From Pseudogymnoascus destructans (Eukaryota; Ascomycota; Leotiomycetes; Thelebolales; Thelebolaceae): a stretch of DNA of 64,000 bases. The DNA lies in NCBI RefSeq assembly GCF_001641265.1, contig NW_020167523.1, positions 682,001 through 746,000 of the forward strand. Reading direction: 5' to 3'. The stretch's first letter is position 1. Every line of letters begins with the position of its first letter. Positions 1 to 9,459 of the stretch are shown piece after piece. Under the pieces are notes generated by a model, which saw only the letters and a list, made by a program, of their open reading frames with translations, made no database searches and was not told where the DNA came from. A program made the translations under genes and the position numbers.

Positions 1-3000
1 CTTTCTTGTGCCTTAGACAAGAGAGATGCATGGAAGACATTATGGATAGTCCAAGTAGGTGGTAATGCAAGCTCGAAAGCATTCTTGCCAATAGTCCTTG
101 TGATCTTAAAAGGTCCAAGTCTTTTAGTATCAAGTTTGTCTGAAGGTCTAGTAGTTGTGATATGTCTTCTAGACAAAAAGACTTGATCACCAACTTTGAA
201 TTGTGGTGCAACCACCCCCCTGTTAAAGGCCTGAGCCTGCTCGTCTTGTGCACGCTGTATTTGAACCTTGAGATAGTCCTGGAGGCCCTTAAGGTAGATG
301 ATTCTTTCAGTAGCAGAAGGGTTTTTGAAATTTTCAGGACAATTCAGTTCTGCCACTTCAAACCTAGGGTGATAACCATAGTTTGCATAGAAAGGTGTCT
401 CTTTTGTGGTGTTAGAGACTGTGTTGTTGTAAGCAAATTCTGCAAGATGGAGAAGATCTGCCCAGTTGTCTTGAGCATAGTTTGTATAAATTCTTAGATA
501 TTGTTCAAGTACAGAGTTGACTCTCTCTGTCTGGCCATCTGTTTGAGGGTGATAAGCTGTAGAGAAGCGTTGTTCCATGTTTAAGAGTTTAGAGAACTCC
601 TTAAAAAAGTTTGAAGTGAAAACTGCTCCCCTATCTGAGATCCAGTGTCCAGGAATTCCATGATATTTAAAGACCACCTTGAGGAATAGCCACACAAGTT
701 CAGAAGCTGTGATAGTCTCATTGCAAGGCTCAAAGTGTGCCATTTTTGTGAGCCTTTCTACCACCACAAGGATAGAGTCATAAGGGGTAGCACCCCCTTT
801 TGGGATAGAAGGAGGCAACTTGACTATAAAGTCAATGGATATGGAGTCCCATGGGCGTTCTGGTATAGGTAGAGGCTGCAAGAGGCCATAGGGCTTTTGC
901 CGTGTAGGCTTGTTCAAGTTGCAAGTAGTGCAAGAAGATATATAGTCTTGAAGAGTAGTCCTTAGACTAGGCCAGTAGAACTTTCTTGTTAGAAGTTCAT
1001 AAGTTTTTGCAAAGCCAAAGTGCCCTGCAGCTGGAGCATCATGGAACTGCTGTAGGAGGTGTAGCTGTAATCGTTTATCCCTTGGGACATAGATATAGTT
1101 CTTGAATAAGAGAAGTCCATGCTGATTTTTTGAGAAATTCTGTAGTCCAACTTTCTCAAGAGAGGAACCTTTCTTCTGGAGGTATTCCAAAGTTCTTTTC
1201 GCAAAGGGATCATGGTTGTAAGCATCTTTGAATGCTTTAAGAAGTGTTGCTGAGGGTGTATAGTCTTTAAAGGTCTCTGGTTCCTGAGAAGAGGTAATGG
1301 GGGCAACTTGGTCTTGAGGGGATAAGTTTACCCCTAAGTCCTCTGTAGTACTAAGGTTGCTTAAAGATGCTGCTATAAGCTTTGCTGAGTCTAGCAGAGC
1401 CTTTGTATTGCTAGTTTTAGCAGAATCTTGGTAGTCATGTCTTCTTGAGAGGAGATCTGCTCTTTGATTCTTGGCCCCTGAGACATGTTTTATAACAAAG
1501 TCAAAACCTCCTAGTTGTTCAGACCACCTTGCTTGTCGTCGATTGAGCTGTTTAGTGGTTGTAAAGGTCAAGAGATTTGAATGGTCACTGTAAATAGTGA
1601 TAGGATAGTTTGCCCCTTCAAGGTAGCATCTCCAATGCTTTAGAGAACATACTATGGCAAGCAGTTCCTTGTCTGTAATGGGATAGTTTTGTTCAGCTGC
1701 TGATAGCTTTCTTGAGTAAAATGCCACAGGCTGTAGCTCTTCTTGTTTGTCTTTTGGAGCTTGGTATAAGATTCCAGAAATGGCAAAATCTGAGGCATCT
1801 GTCTCAAGAGTGGCAGGTTTCAAGGGGTTAAAGTGTAGTAACATTTTCCCTTCTTTAAATTCTCCTTTAAGAGCATCGAAAGCATCTTGCTGTGTCTTAT
1901 CCCAGTGATACAAAGTGTCCTTGTGAAGTAATTGAGTAAGGGGTAAAGCCAAGGATGTATATCTTGGTATAAACCTCCTGTAATAGTTGGCAAACCCAAG
2001 GAAAGACTGAACCTCTTTAATGCTGGAAGGAATAGGCCACGTTTGTACTGCTTTTGTCTTTTCAGGGTCCATCTGAATGCCTTCTGTTGAAATTCTATGT
2101 CCTAAGAAATCAACTTGAGACATATGGAAAAGACATTTCTCAAGTTTGCAAAAGAGTTGTGCTTGAGATAGCTTCTCTAAGACTTGTCTAACATGTAGAA
2201 CATGCTCTTGAGTGTCTAAAGAGTATATAAGAATGTCGTCTAAGTAGACAACAACAAAGATATCCAAGTAAGGTCTTAGAATATCATTCATGAGAGCTTG
2301 GAAAGAAGCAGGTGCATTGGCAAGCCCAAAAGGCATTACCTGGTATTCAAAATGACCATAGCGTGTTCTGAATGCTGTCTTCCACTCATCACCTTCCTTG
2401 ATGCGTATCAGGTTATAAGCTCCCCTGAGATCTAACTTGGTAAAGATCCTTGCTGAAGAGAGCCTATCTATGAGCTCAGGGATAAGGGGTAAAGCATATC
2501 TGTTTTTAACAGTGACTGCATTAAGGCCCCTATAATCAACACAGAGACGCAAGGAGCCATCTTTCTTCTTGACAAAGAGAATGGGAGCTCCTGCTGGTGA
2601 GGAAGAAGTTCTGATAAAGCCAGAACTAAGGTTCTCATCTAGGTATTCTCTGAGAGTTTTCAGCTCTAATTCAGATAGAGAGTAGATAGGGCCGTAGGGA
2701 GGCATTGAGCCTTCTGCGAGTGGTATCTCATGGTCATAAGGCTGGTGCTTTGGCAGAATTGATGCCTTTGCCTTGTCAAAAAGATGTTGGTAGTCTTGGT
2801 ATGCTAAAGGCAAAATGACCTCCTGAGATGATTTCTCCAAATCTGAAGTAGCTGCTATCTCCAGGACAGGTTGGAAAGGTTTAACCCATATCAGAGATGA
2901 TATATCGTCCATAGTTTGGTCAAAATCCTTGATCTGGGACAAGTTTGAGTCTTGGACCTGAATAGGGGTAACTGAGGCTTGAAGGGTTTTTCCAGTATTG

Positions 3001-4535
3001 AGCTCAGGATTTGAGCTAAACCCAAGCGATAAATGCTTCCAATTGATAGTTGGATCATGCCTTTGAAGCCATGGAAGACCTAGGATGACTGGGTACTTCA
3101 TTGGTATAACATCTAAAGAGATGGTGTCTGAAAATGTTGATTTTCCTAGGGGAATCTCAAGTTTGAGTACTGGGGTGTTGCAGGTAATGGAACCTGAACT
3201 GATAGGAGTTCCATCAATGACTCGGAGCAACTCTGGAGTGCGTTTGGGAATTGTAGGTAACTGGTGTGTCAAGATGAGGTCTTGAGATATAAAGTTGCCT
3301 GTTGCCCCTGAGTCTATCATAGCCCTTGTAGACAACACCTGTTGTTTGAAATGGAGTTGAATAGGGATTAACAGGTGTGTGAGACTCTGAGAAAGCACCA
3401 TCGACACATCTTTGTTGTCTAGGGGAGAAGTTATAGTCTCAGTTGAAGTTGTGCCTGCTAGGGATTTTTCAAGTTTTTCAGGAATAGCAGTTGTGACTGT
3501 GTCTGAGGCTGCTATATGTTTTGAATCAGCACTCCCCCGTGCTGAATAGCACTCCTGAATTCTGTGTCCCCCTTTGCCACAGTATAAACAAAGGTTGTTG
3601 TCCATTCTGTGTTTTCTTTCTTGAGGGGTAAGTTTACCCCTTTTCAGTTTTTGAGGGTATCCTGTAGGCTGAGGTGCTGGATTTGCTGTAGATCTCTTTA
3701 TAGAGGCGTCTAAGTCCATAGGTTCAGGTGCTGAGTCCTTAGCAGTTGGTGTAGAGGTGTAATTGTTGAAATTTCTTGTTGGATGCCAGTCTTGGTTCTT
3801 CTCCTTTCTTCTTTCAAAAAGCCTATCATCAAGTCTGACAGCTTTCTCTATAAGCGTTTGAAGTGTTGTAGGGCGTTCTTCTTTGCTGAGTTCATCCTTA
3901 ATAGAGCTCTTGAGCCCTTGGTAGTAAGTGAAGACTAAGGCTTCTTCATTCCAAGTCAAGTGAGAAGTGATTCTCCTAAATTCTGTTGTATACTGAGCAG
4001 CAGAGGTCTTTTGACATAGCTTCTGTAGCTCTCTTTCTGCTGTAGCAGTTTCGTTGATGTCTCCAAAGGTCCTGGTAAGTTCCTCTTGAAACTGGTCATA
4101 AGAGGTAATCAAAGGTGTAGTGGTATTTTGGTTGTTGCCACTAAGTCTTCTAAGATATGGCTCAAAGAAGTTGAATGCAGATCCACGGAGGTAGCTGGCA
4201 GCGAAATAGATCTTCTGAATGTCTGAGGTGAACTGATGAGGCCTGAGGGTGAAGTAGATGTCCAGTTGCATAAGGAATCCCTTCAACTTCCTCCTGTCTC
4301 CATGGTATAAATCTGGTGTTTGCACTTTAGGAAGTGCACCTGGGGTACTCGAAATAGCCAGAGGAGCTGTGGGAAGCTCTGTATGATGTGTCTGAGTTGA
4401 AGATTGTGTTGCTGAAGTGTTGGCTTGAAAGGTGTTTTCCAAATTCTCAAGTTTGTTTGCTATAGTTTGTATAAAGGCAAACAGTTGTTGCATCTGCTGT
4501 TCAGCAGTAGTTGTAGGAGCTTGGTCGTCCTCCAT
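1..4535 (-). CDS. Gag-Pol polyprotein (partial, C-terminus off window)
   Basis: The frame opens at ATG 4535 and stays open for about 1511 codons to the window edge. Domains in order: Gag (retrotrans_gag-like) about 60-260; a CX2CX4HX4C zinc knuckle at residues 316-329; an aspartic protease with DSGATG near residue 405; reverse transcriptase with YLDD at 764-767; RNase H with TDASDFA near 910; integrase with an HHCC zinc-binding region about 1165-1205; and a DDE core with the aspartates in SIDFIV (~1232) and SDRGAV (~1297) and the downstream TDGQTERVN block (~1335). The last residues in the window (NVFHASLLSKAQE) are the usual post-integrase segment. Gag and Pol share one frame, so no ribosomal frameshift is needed. 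It supplies all enzymes for copy-and-paste transposition through virus-like particles. Confidence 0.93.
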   Translation of the reverse strand, partial: MEDDQAPTTTAEQQMQQLFAFIQTIANKLENLENTFQANTSATQSSTQTHHTELPTAPLAISSTPGALPKVQTPDLYHGDRRKLKGFLMQLDIYFTLRPHQFTSDIQKIYFAASYLRGSAFNFFEPYLRRLSGNNQNTTTPLITSYDQFQEELTRTFGDINETATAERELQKLCQKTSAAQYTTEFRRITSHLTWNEEALVFTYYQGLKSSIKDELSKEERPTTLQTLIEKAVRLDDRLFERRKEKNQDWHPTRNFNNYTSTPTAKDSAPEPMDLDASIKRSTANPAPQPTGYPQKLKRGKLTPQERKHRMDNNLCLYCGKGGHRIQECYSARGSADSKHIAASDTVTTAIPEKLEKSLAGTTSTETITSPLDNKDVSMVLSQSLTHLLIPIQLHFKQQVLSTRAMIDSGATGNFISQDLILTHQLPTIPKRTPELLRVIDGTPISSGSITCNTPVLKLEIPLGKSTFSDTISLDVIPMKYPVILGLPWLQRHDPTINWKHLSLGFSSNPELNTGKTLQASVTPIQVQDSNLSQIKDFDQTMDDISSLIWVKPFQPVLEIAATSDLEKSSQEVILPLAYQDYQHLFDKAKASILPKHQPYDHEIPLAEGSMPPYGPIYSLSELELKTLREYLDENLSSGFIRTSSSPAGAPILFVKKKDGSLRLCVDYRGLNAVTVKNRYALPLIPELIDRLSSARIFTKLDLRGAYNLIRIKEGDEWKTAFRTRYGHFEYQVMPFGLANAPASFQALMNDILRPYLDIFVVVYLDDILIYSLDTQEHVLHVRQVLEKLSQAQLFCKLEKCLFHMSQVDFLGHRISTEGIQMDPEKTKAVQTWPIPSSIKEVQSFLGFANYYRRFIPRYTSLALPLTQLLHKDTLYHWDKTQQDAFDALKGEFKEGKMLLHFNPLKPATLETDASDFAISGILYQAPKDKQEELQPVAFYSRKLSAAEQNYPITDKELLAIVCSLKHWRCYLEGANYPITIYSDHSNLLTFTTTKQLNRRQARWSEQLGGFDFVIKHVSGAKNQRADLLSRRHDYQDSAKTSNTKALLDSAKLIAASLSNLSTTEDLGVNLSPQDQVAPITSSQEPETFKDYTPSATLLKAFKDAYNHDPFAKRTLEYLQKKGSSLEKVGLQNFSKNQHGLLLFKNYIYVPRDKRLQLHLLQQFHDAPAAGHFGFAKTYELLTRKFYWPSLRTTLQDYISSCTTCNLNKPTRQKPYGLLQPLPIPERPWDSISIDFIVKLPPSIPKGGATPYDSILVVVERLTKMAHFEPCNETITASELVWLFLKVVFKYHGIPGHWISDRGAVFTSNFFKEFSKLLNMEQRFSTAYHPQTDGQTERVNSVLEQYLRIYTNYAQDNWADLLHLAEFAYNNTVSNTTKETPFYANYGYHPRFEVAELNCPENFKNPSATERIIYLKGLQDYLKVQIQRAQDEQAQAFNRGVVAPQFKVGDQVFLSRRHITTTRPSDKLDTKRLGPFKITRTIGKNAFELALPPTWTIHNVFHASLLSKAQE

Positions 4536-4575
4536 TGTAGTATCGAAGTGCTGCTATAGAAATAGTTGAAGCTTG

Positions 4576-4585
4576 AAGCAGGCAA
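4576..4585 (-). other. Putative self-priming primer-binding site
   Basis: Two bases inside the LTR edge the element-sense strand reads TTGCCTGCTT. It does not begin with TGG as a tRNA-primed site would. It is the exact complement of the ten bases at the predicted RNA 5' end (4901-4892). This is the arrangement known for the Tf1/sushi group, in which the first ~11 nt of the transcript are cleaved off and prime minus-strand synthesis. Confidence 0.55.
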
Positions 4586-4587
4586 GG

Positions 4588-5523
4588 TGTAATGGTGGGT
4601 GCACCAGATATGAGAATCTAGCCACCCAAGGAAGGGATGAATTTACTAAGACAACACACTGTCTTAGGAAACAGAGCCAAAGGGTTGTAGCTTAGACTAT
4701 TCCACAACGCAGCAATCAGGTGTATGATGTGGTGAAGTGGTTTAGACAAGTTGCAACAAATGTTGAGTCTGAGAACTCAGGGGTAAGTCAGAGGTTAGCA
4801 CCTCACTGACTTTTCAAAAACAGAGAATAACAAGATCAATGCTTGGAAGCTTGGAAAAGACGTGGAAGTATGTGCTAGTCGATTTACTGTATTGCCTGCT
4901 TGCCCTTTCTTAAGGAAAGGGCAATCCTATTTATGCCAAAGGAGTGTAGTTCTCTTATTTTCCATGACTTTCCATGACTAACCAGGCTTGGTAAATGTAT
5001 TAGAAATCAAGTGCGACCCACAACTAGCTTGCTAATCATGTAGTGAACGTAAGAGAATCCCATAGAACCATCTCTTGGGTTCCTAGCCTATAGGAAGTGA
5101 AAAGGAGGTCCAAGGTCAGAGTACCTATAGACAAATTATGTCATAACTTAACCAATCTTGTGGGTAACTAAGGAGCGATGACGTGTAATGAATCATAGAG
5201 GGTTGTAGAAGCTTCTAGAGCTATCGTTCATGTTCCTAGGCCTCTAGTTGGTAGAGATATGCCATGTGGTAGTATTGGCCCACCCCCTTAAGGAGGAGAT
5301 TTTCTTAATAACTTGTTCAATGAGTGTCCAAATGATATGCCGTGATGTATGTAGCATAAACAGATGTAGTAGAAGAGTTTGCAGCAATCGTTGAGTAGTA
5401 TTGCTTCTGTTGTTGGTGTGATAAGCCAAGATATGTATGGTGACTTGTAGGTTTGAGGAGGAGATTTCTAAGTTTGCTCTTGAGTTTGATAGCAAACTGA
5501 GTGCAACGAATGTCAGTATGACA
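4588..5523 (-). repeat. Long terminal repeat (5' LTR of the gypsy element), 936 bp
   Basis: The element-sense LTR starts TGTCATAC at 5523 and ends ATTACA at 4588, the usual TGT...ACA ends. The boundaries are fixed by comparison with the solo LTR at 61198-62133, which has the same length and differs at about five positions. The region between the LTR and the gag start (4536-4587) is only 52 bp, so the leader is very short. Confidence 0.92.
4892..4934 (-). promoter_or_regulatory. LTR core promoter: TATA-like box, hairpin and predicted RNA start
   Basis: Element-sense ATAAATAGG (4934-4926) is followed by a perfect 10-bp inverted repeat (4915-4924 and 4900-4909, 5-nt loop) and then AAGCAGGCAA (4901-4892). 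A start at 4901 lies about 33 nt downstream of the TATA-like box, a normal spacing. Those ten bases are complementary to the putative primer-binding site just inside the LTR. The start site is inferred from spacing and pairing. Confidence 0.55.
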
Positions 5524-6822
5524 CAATCCTACCCCCATAGGCCATGAATGGATCTATAGATTCTTAAAACGACATCCAAACTTTAAAGGGGTCTACTCAA
5601 GACAACTAGAGTCTGCACGACATAAAGAAGCCACTCCTATAAAGATTTCAGCTTGGTTTGACGCGTTTAAAGCACGAATTGAAGAGCGAAAGTACAAGCC
5701 ATGCAACATCTATAATATGGATGAGACAGGTTTTGCAGTTGGAGAGACTCAATCCACGCGAATAATTGTTGATTCTACCTTGAAATCCAATTGGAAGGTC
5801 ACAGCTGGGAAGCAGGAGTGGATAACTGTACTTGAATGCATTGATGCAGACGGTGGCACTTCTCAACAAGTAATAGTGGCTGGACTTCAAACAGTCATAG
5901 ATTTGAGTGGTTGCGGAATGTATTTGAGCCTGAGTCATGCAAAAAGTCTGGAAATCACCTGCGAATGTTGATTATGGATGGCCATTCTAGTCACATTACT
6001 GGCGATATGATTGCACTGTGCATTGAGAATGACATCGACCTTCTTATTCTACCGCCTCATTGCTCTCATCTACTCCAACCACTTGATATTGGGGTGTATG
6101 GACCTCTTAAGTGATTTCATGCTCAGGAAGTAGATCGGTATACTCGAGCAGGAATAAAGCGAATCCAGCGCTCCCACTGGGTTGAAATCTTCCGGTGTAT
6201 TCTATAGAAGGGTCTTATACCTCAAAATATTAGAAGTGGGTGGAGGGCAGCAGGTTTAATACCCTTTCTCCCAGAAAGAGTTCTGGCTAACCTTCCACTT
6301 CCACCAACCGAACCACCTCGCACTCCTCAAAACTCAACCAATATCACTACTCTGGATCTCTCAATACTCCGAAGTTCTCCTCCAGATGGAACTGAACTAA
6401 GGCATGCAAATTTAGTATTTAATTCAAGTATGGCAACTTGTGACTCTCCTGCTTCACCAACTCGACGCTATGCCAAGAGAATGACTAGGCTGGTTGAAAG
6501 TCAGAATGCTGAACTCAGCATCCTTCGGAAGGAGGTGAAAGAGTACAAAGAGATACTTGAGACACGAAAGAAAAGAACTACGGGCAAGAGAATTAAGTTG
6601 CAAGGCGAATTTGTATTCAGTACCGAGGAAGTGTTGAAAATTGTCCGGGAGGCAGAGTTGAAGTCAACCGAGAAAAGACCACGTGGAAGGCCACGCAAAC
6701 GGCCAATTGAAGAAGTAGACGAGGAAGTTGAAGAGGAAGAGGTAGAGAACGATTCAAGCGACCCAGAATTGGAATTGGAGGAGTGTGTGGCACGTAGGAC
6801 TCGGTCAACTAGAGTAGAATAA
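5524..6822 (+). pseudogene. Fot1/pogo-type DDE transposase, 5'-truncated and degraded
   Basis: The reading begins in a helix-turn-helix (CENP-B/Tc5-like) segment (EWIYRFLKRHPNFKG), then NMDETGFAVGE (first catalytic Asp), IMDGHSSH (second Asp) and HLLQPLDIGV (third acidic block). The C-terminal tail (6430-6822) is a coiled, charged region with a GRPRKR AT-hook-like motif and an acidic stretch. The 5' part was removed when the gypsy element inserted at 5523. An internal deletion near 5880-5900 changes frame, and in-frame stops occur at about 6112 and 6207, so it is dead. The 3' end is followed by TCCGACTACCCC(A)TA motifs (about 6830-6865) typical of the terminal repeats of this group. Confidence 0.85.
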
Positions 6823-8829
6823 ACTTTTTGTCCGACTACCCCATATGTCCCGACTACCCATACGTTACGTTATCAATAAAACTACAAAAAATACATCTAA
6901 ACTAGCTACAAGCACACCAAACAGTGTGACGGCCAACTCAAAATAGTTGCAGGGAGTGATGGTAATCGCGGTGAAAAATCGAGAACAAATCGAGAATAAA
7001 TAGCAGTAAAATATTTGTCATATCATGTCGTATCATATATCATTAGCAGATCGTAGGGGTTTGTTTCGTTTCGTGAATTGGCTGGGATAGAGACGATGGA
7101 GACTCAGGTCGCTGGCACCCTCTGTGAAATGAGCAGTTCGTAGTCCATTGTATCCAAAATATCGTTGAGAGATGCGTGTCAGATATCCACGGGCAGTATT
7201 TCAGGGGTTACCGAAAATCAATGTCGTCGTTATGCTCCTGATAAGTTTATATATACTGGACGTCGTACCGCTCGCCCATTTCAAGACCGCAGAGCGGATA
7301 TCCTCCGAGACCCTGGTGTGCTTATGGTGGCTGAGTAGGAGCCTGCATTGTGTTTCTCCAAACTCCCAGTTGTAGCAAACTGCTTCCATCAACTCCTTGG
7401 AAATGATAAATATGGGGTTGCGCTTGAGAAGCAGGGCTAGCACATCTCCACCCCACGGTTGGTGTGCCACTGCCACAAGCATCTTCTGCGTAATGGTAGG
7501 TGATGGATCTCGATTAAGATACCATACCATTGCGTCATACGGCAAAACAGGCGTATGGTTCGGCTTTCTGGGTTCTGAGAACCAGACCAGCCATTGCAGT
7601 GCACCTGATCCATGGGGAGTCTCAGACGCAGCTCGAAGTACAATATCTGATACGCTCACAGAGGCTGAATGCAGCCTGAGGAGAACTTTAAATTTTGATG
7701 CCGCATGCTTGGATCCTGCTATAGTTGTAAGAATCGATTCCGAGAGTAATCCCCCGATGTCGAAAGTTAATATCAACTCCAAGGCCTTTTCCGTAAACTC
7801 ATTTTTAGCAGCTGCAGTCAACAGGGTCTGCGTAATGTTTAGTTTCGGGAGGTGCTCCTTGATGGTCTTCACAACTGCTGAAGATTGTCCGCCCCGAAGG
7901 AGAGCAGCCATTGGAATTTCTGTGAGAGACAGCTGAGGATACTCGGCCAATAACCATTCTAGGGGCTTAATATCCCTCGATGCAATCTGGCATGTCCGCC
8001 TCAATGTTTCCTCTGTAATAGTAATTGATGGGTTCTTGGTTGTGATCAATTTCATACGGGTAACATTGTCCGTTTTGTAGGAATACACGCCTGCTGCATA
8101 TTCCAGGGCTCGAGGTGTAATATGCACAACATCAGATCGGTCTAGCGCCCATCGAAGAGTTCTTACATCCTTAGACTTTGCTGATGCTATAAACAATCGT
8201 TCCGTCATTTCAACTCCTCTATTCCTCTTTTCTAAGAGTTCCAACTTTGGAGCACTAGCAGGCGTCCATGCTACCTCTTCGAAGAGTTCAGAAGGTATTT
8301 CTAAAGTGGAATCGTAGTCTAAGACCCACTTTATAGCACCAGACGTGTTCTTATTCGCAGCCGCAGCTTTTAATGAAGCGGATGTAATGCGCAGGCGTTG
8401 CTTTTGAATATGGCCTAGCATTTTGGAAATCCAGTCCTCATCACGACCCGTCCTCAGAACAGCTTCTGTCATGGCGTCGATAATATCTGGATCGGAAATA
8501 TCCTCTCCTTGGCGTATGAGCAATTCCAAGGCCTCTACGGACCTGGCACAGGCAAAAACCAGGGGACATGTGAGCCGTTGCGGCTGATAAGATAGTAGCA
8601 TGTCAAATGAAATGCTGTTACCGGGCTTGAGGAACTCAACCATGGAAACTTCGTCAATCCTGCAAGTTGGATCATGCTGCAATAGCCACTGAAGCACCTC
8701 GCTTCTTGATGTAGTATATGTCCCGAGACCTGATACAGCAACTAAGAGCATCCTAGAGGTCACCCTGAATGTTGGTTCGAATGACTTGATAATACTGAGA
8801 ATTCTGATAGCATCGTTGCCTCCCACCGC
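6194..8829. repeat. 2.63-kb direct repeat, copy 1
   Basis: Starts at GGTGTATTC in the transposase remnant and ends in CCACCGC, directly before the single N at 8830. Copy 2 is 8831-11464. The copies differ at only about ten sites; several are one-base indels in short homopolymers (for example around 6852, 6955, 7008, 7233 and 7335). Content: transposase tail, terminal-repeat motifs, about 350 bp of spacer and the 3' part of the NACHT-repeat gene. Confidence 0.93.
7201..8829 (-). pseudogene. 3' fragment of NACHT-repeat (NLR-like) gene, copy 1
   Basis: An open frame of about 540 codons matches the C-terminal part of the gene at 9843-14634 almost exactly, but it has no NACHT domain or N-terminus because the copy stops at 8829, beside the N. 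It has the same ITxxxLxxAA-type helical repeats. Its last residues differ from copy 2: a missing C near 7233 replaces the predicted end (HNDDIDFR) with another tail, while a region near 7335 that shifts frame in copy 2 reads through here. Each copy repairs the other's frame, as expected if both are imperfect reads of one locus. Confidence 0.75.
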
Positions 8830-8830
8830 N
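8830..8830. other. Single undetermined base (N) at a repeat junction
   Basis: The only N in the window. It sits exactly between the end of repeat copy 1 (8829) and the start of copy 2 (8831), so it most likely marks a joined contig boundary. Confidence 0.95.
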
Positions 8831-9459
8831 GGTGTATTCGAGAGAAGGGTCTTATACCTCAAAACATTAGAAGTGGGTGGAGGGCAGCAGGTTTAATACC
8901 CTTTCTCCCAGAAAGAGTTCTGGCTAACCTTCCACTTCCACCAACCGAACCACCTCGCACTCCTCAAAACTCAACCAATATCACTACTCTGGATCTCTCA
9001 ATACTCCGAAGTTCTCCTCCAGATGGAACTGAACTAAGGCATGCAAATTTAGTATTTAATTCAAGTATGGCAACTTGTGACTCTCCTGCTTCACCAACTC
9101 GACGCTATGCCAAGAGAATGACTAGGCTGGTTGAAAGTCAGAATGCTGAACTCAGCATCCTTCGGAAGGAGGTAAAAGAGTACAAAGAGATACTTGAGAC
9201 ACGAAAGAAAAGAACTACGGGCAAGAGAATTAAGTTGCAAGGCGAATTTGTATTCAGTACCGAGGAAGTGTTGAAAATTGTCCGGGAGGCAGAGTTGAAG
9301 TCAACCGAGAAAAGACCACGTGGAAGGCCACGCAAACGGCCAATTGAAGAAGTAGACGAGGAAGTTGAAGAGGAAGAGGTAGAGAACGATTCAAGCGACC
9401 CAGAATTGGAATTGGAGGAGTGTGTGGCACGTAGGACTCGGTCAACTAGAGTAGAATAA
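8831..9459 (+). pseudogene. Fot1/pogo transposase tail, copy 2
   Basis: Repeats 6194-6822, including the 130-residue C-terminal tail at 9067-9459, whose translation is identical to copy 1. Where copy 1 has an in-frame TAG near 6205, this copy reads CGAGAG without a stop, one of the few substitutions between copies. The catalytic part is absent. Confidence 0.8.

Larger units (their letters stand above)
1..5523 (-). mobile_element. Ty3/gypsy LTR retrotransposon, left end outside window
   Basis: A long terminal repeat (4588-5523), a primer-binding region and one continuous gag-pol frame are read on the minus strand; the 3' end of pol and the second LTR lie beyond position 1. The element interrupts a decayed Fot1/pogo transposase at 5523/5524. 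The base pairs next to its LTR are CAATC (5524-5528), the same 5-mer that flanks the solo LTR at 61198-62185. The open frame and 99%+ LTR identity to the solo copy indicate recent activity. A single ORF and a self-priming layout point to the Tf1/sushi type of chromovirus; the diagnostic C-terminal chromodomain would lie off the edge, so this is inference. Confidence 0.95.

Noticed and set aside
989..1306. 105-codon minus-strand frame
   Set aside because: Lies inside the gag-pol frame in another phase; it is a shadow of the RNase H/integrase region.
7397..7936. 179-codon plus-strand frame, also at 10032-10571
   Set aside because: Antisense to the helical-repeat coding region and repeated only because the block is repeated.
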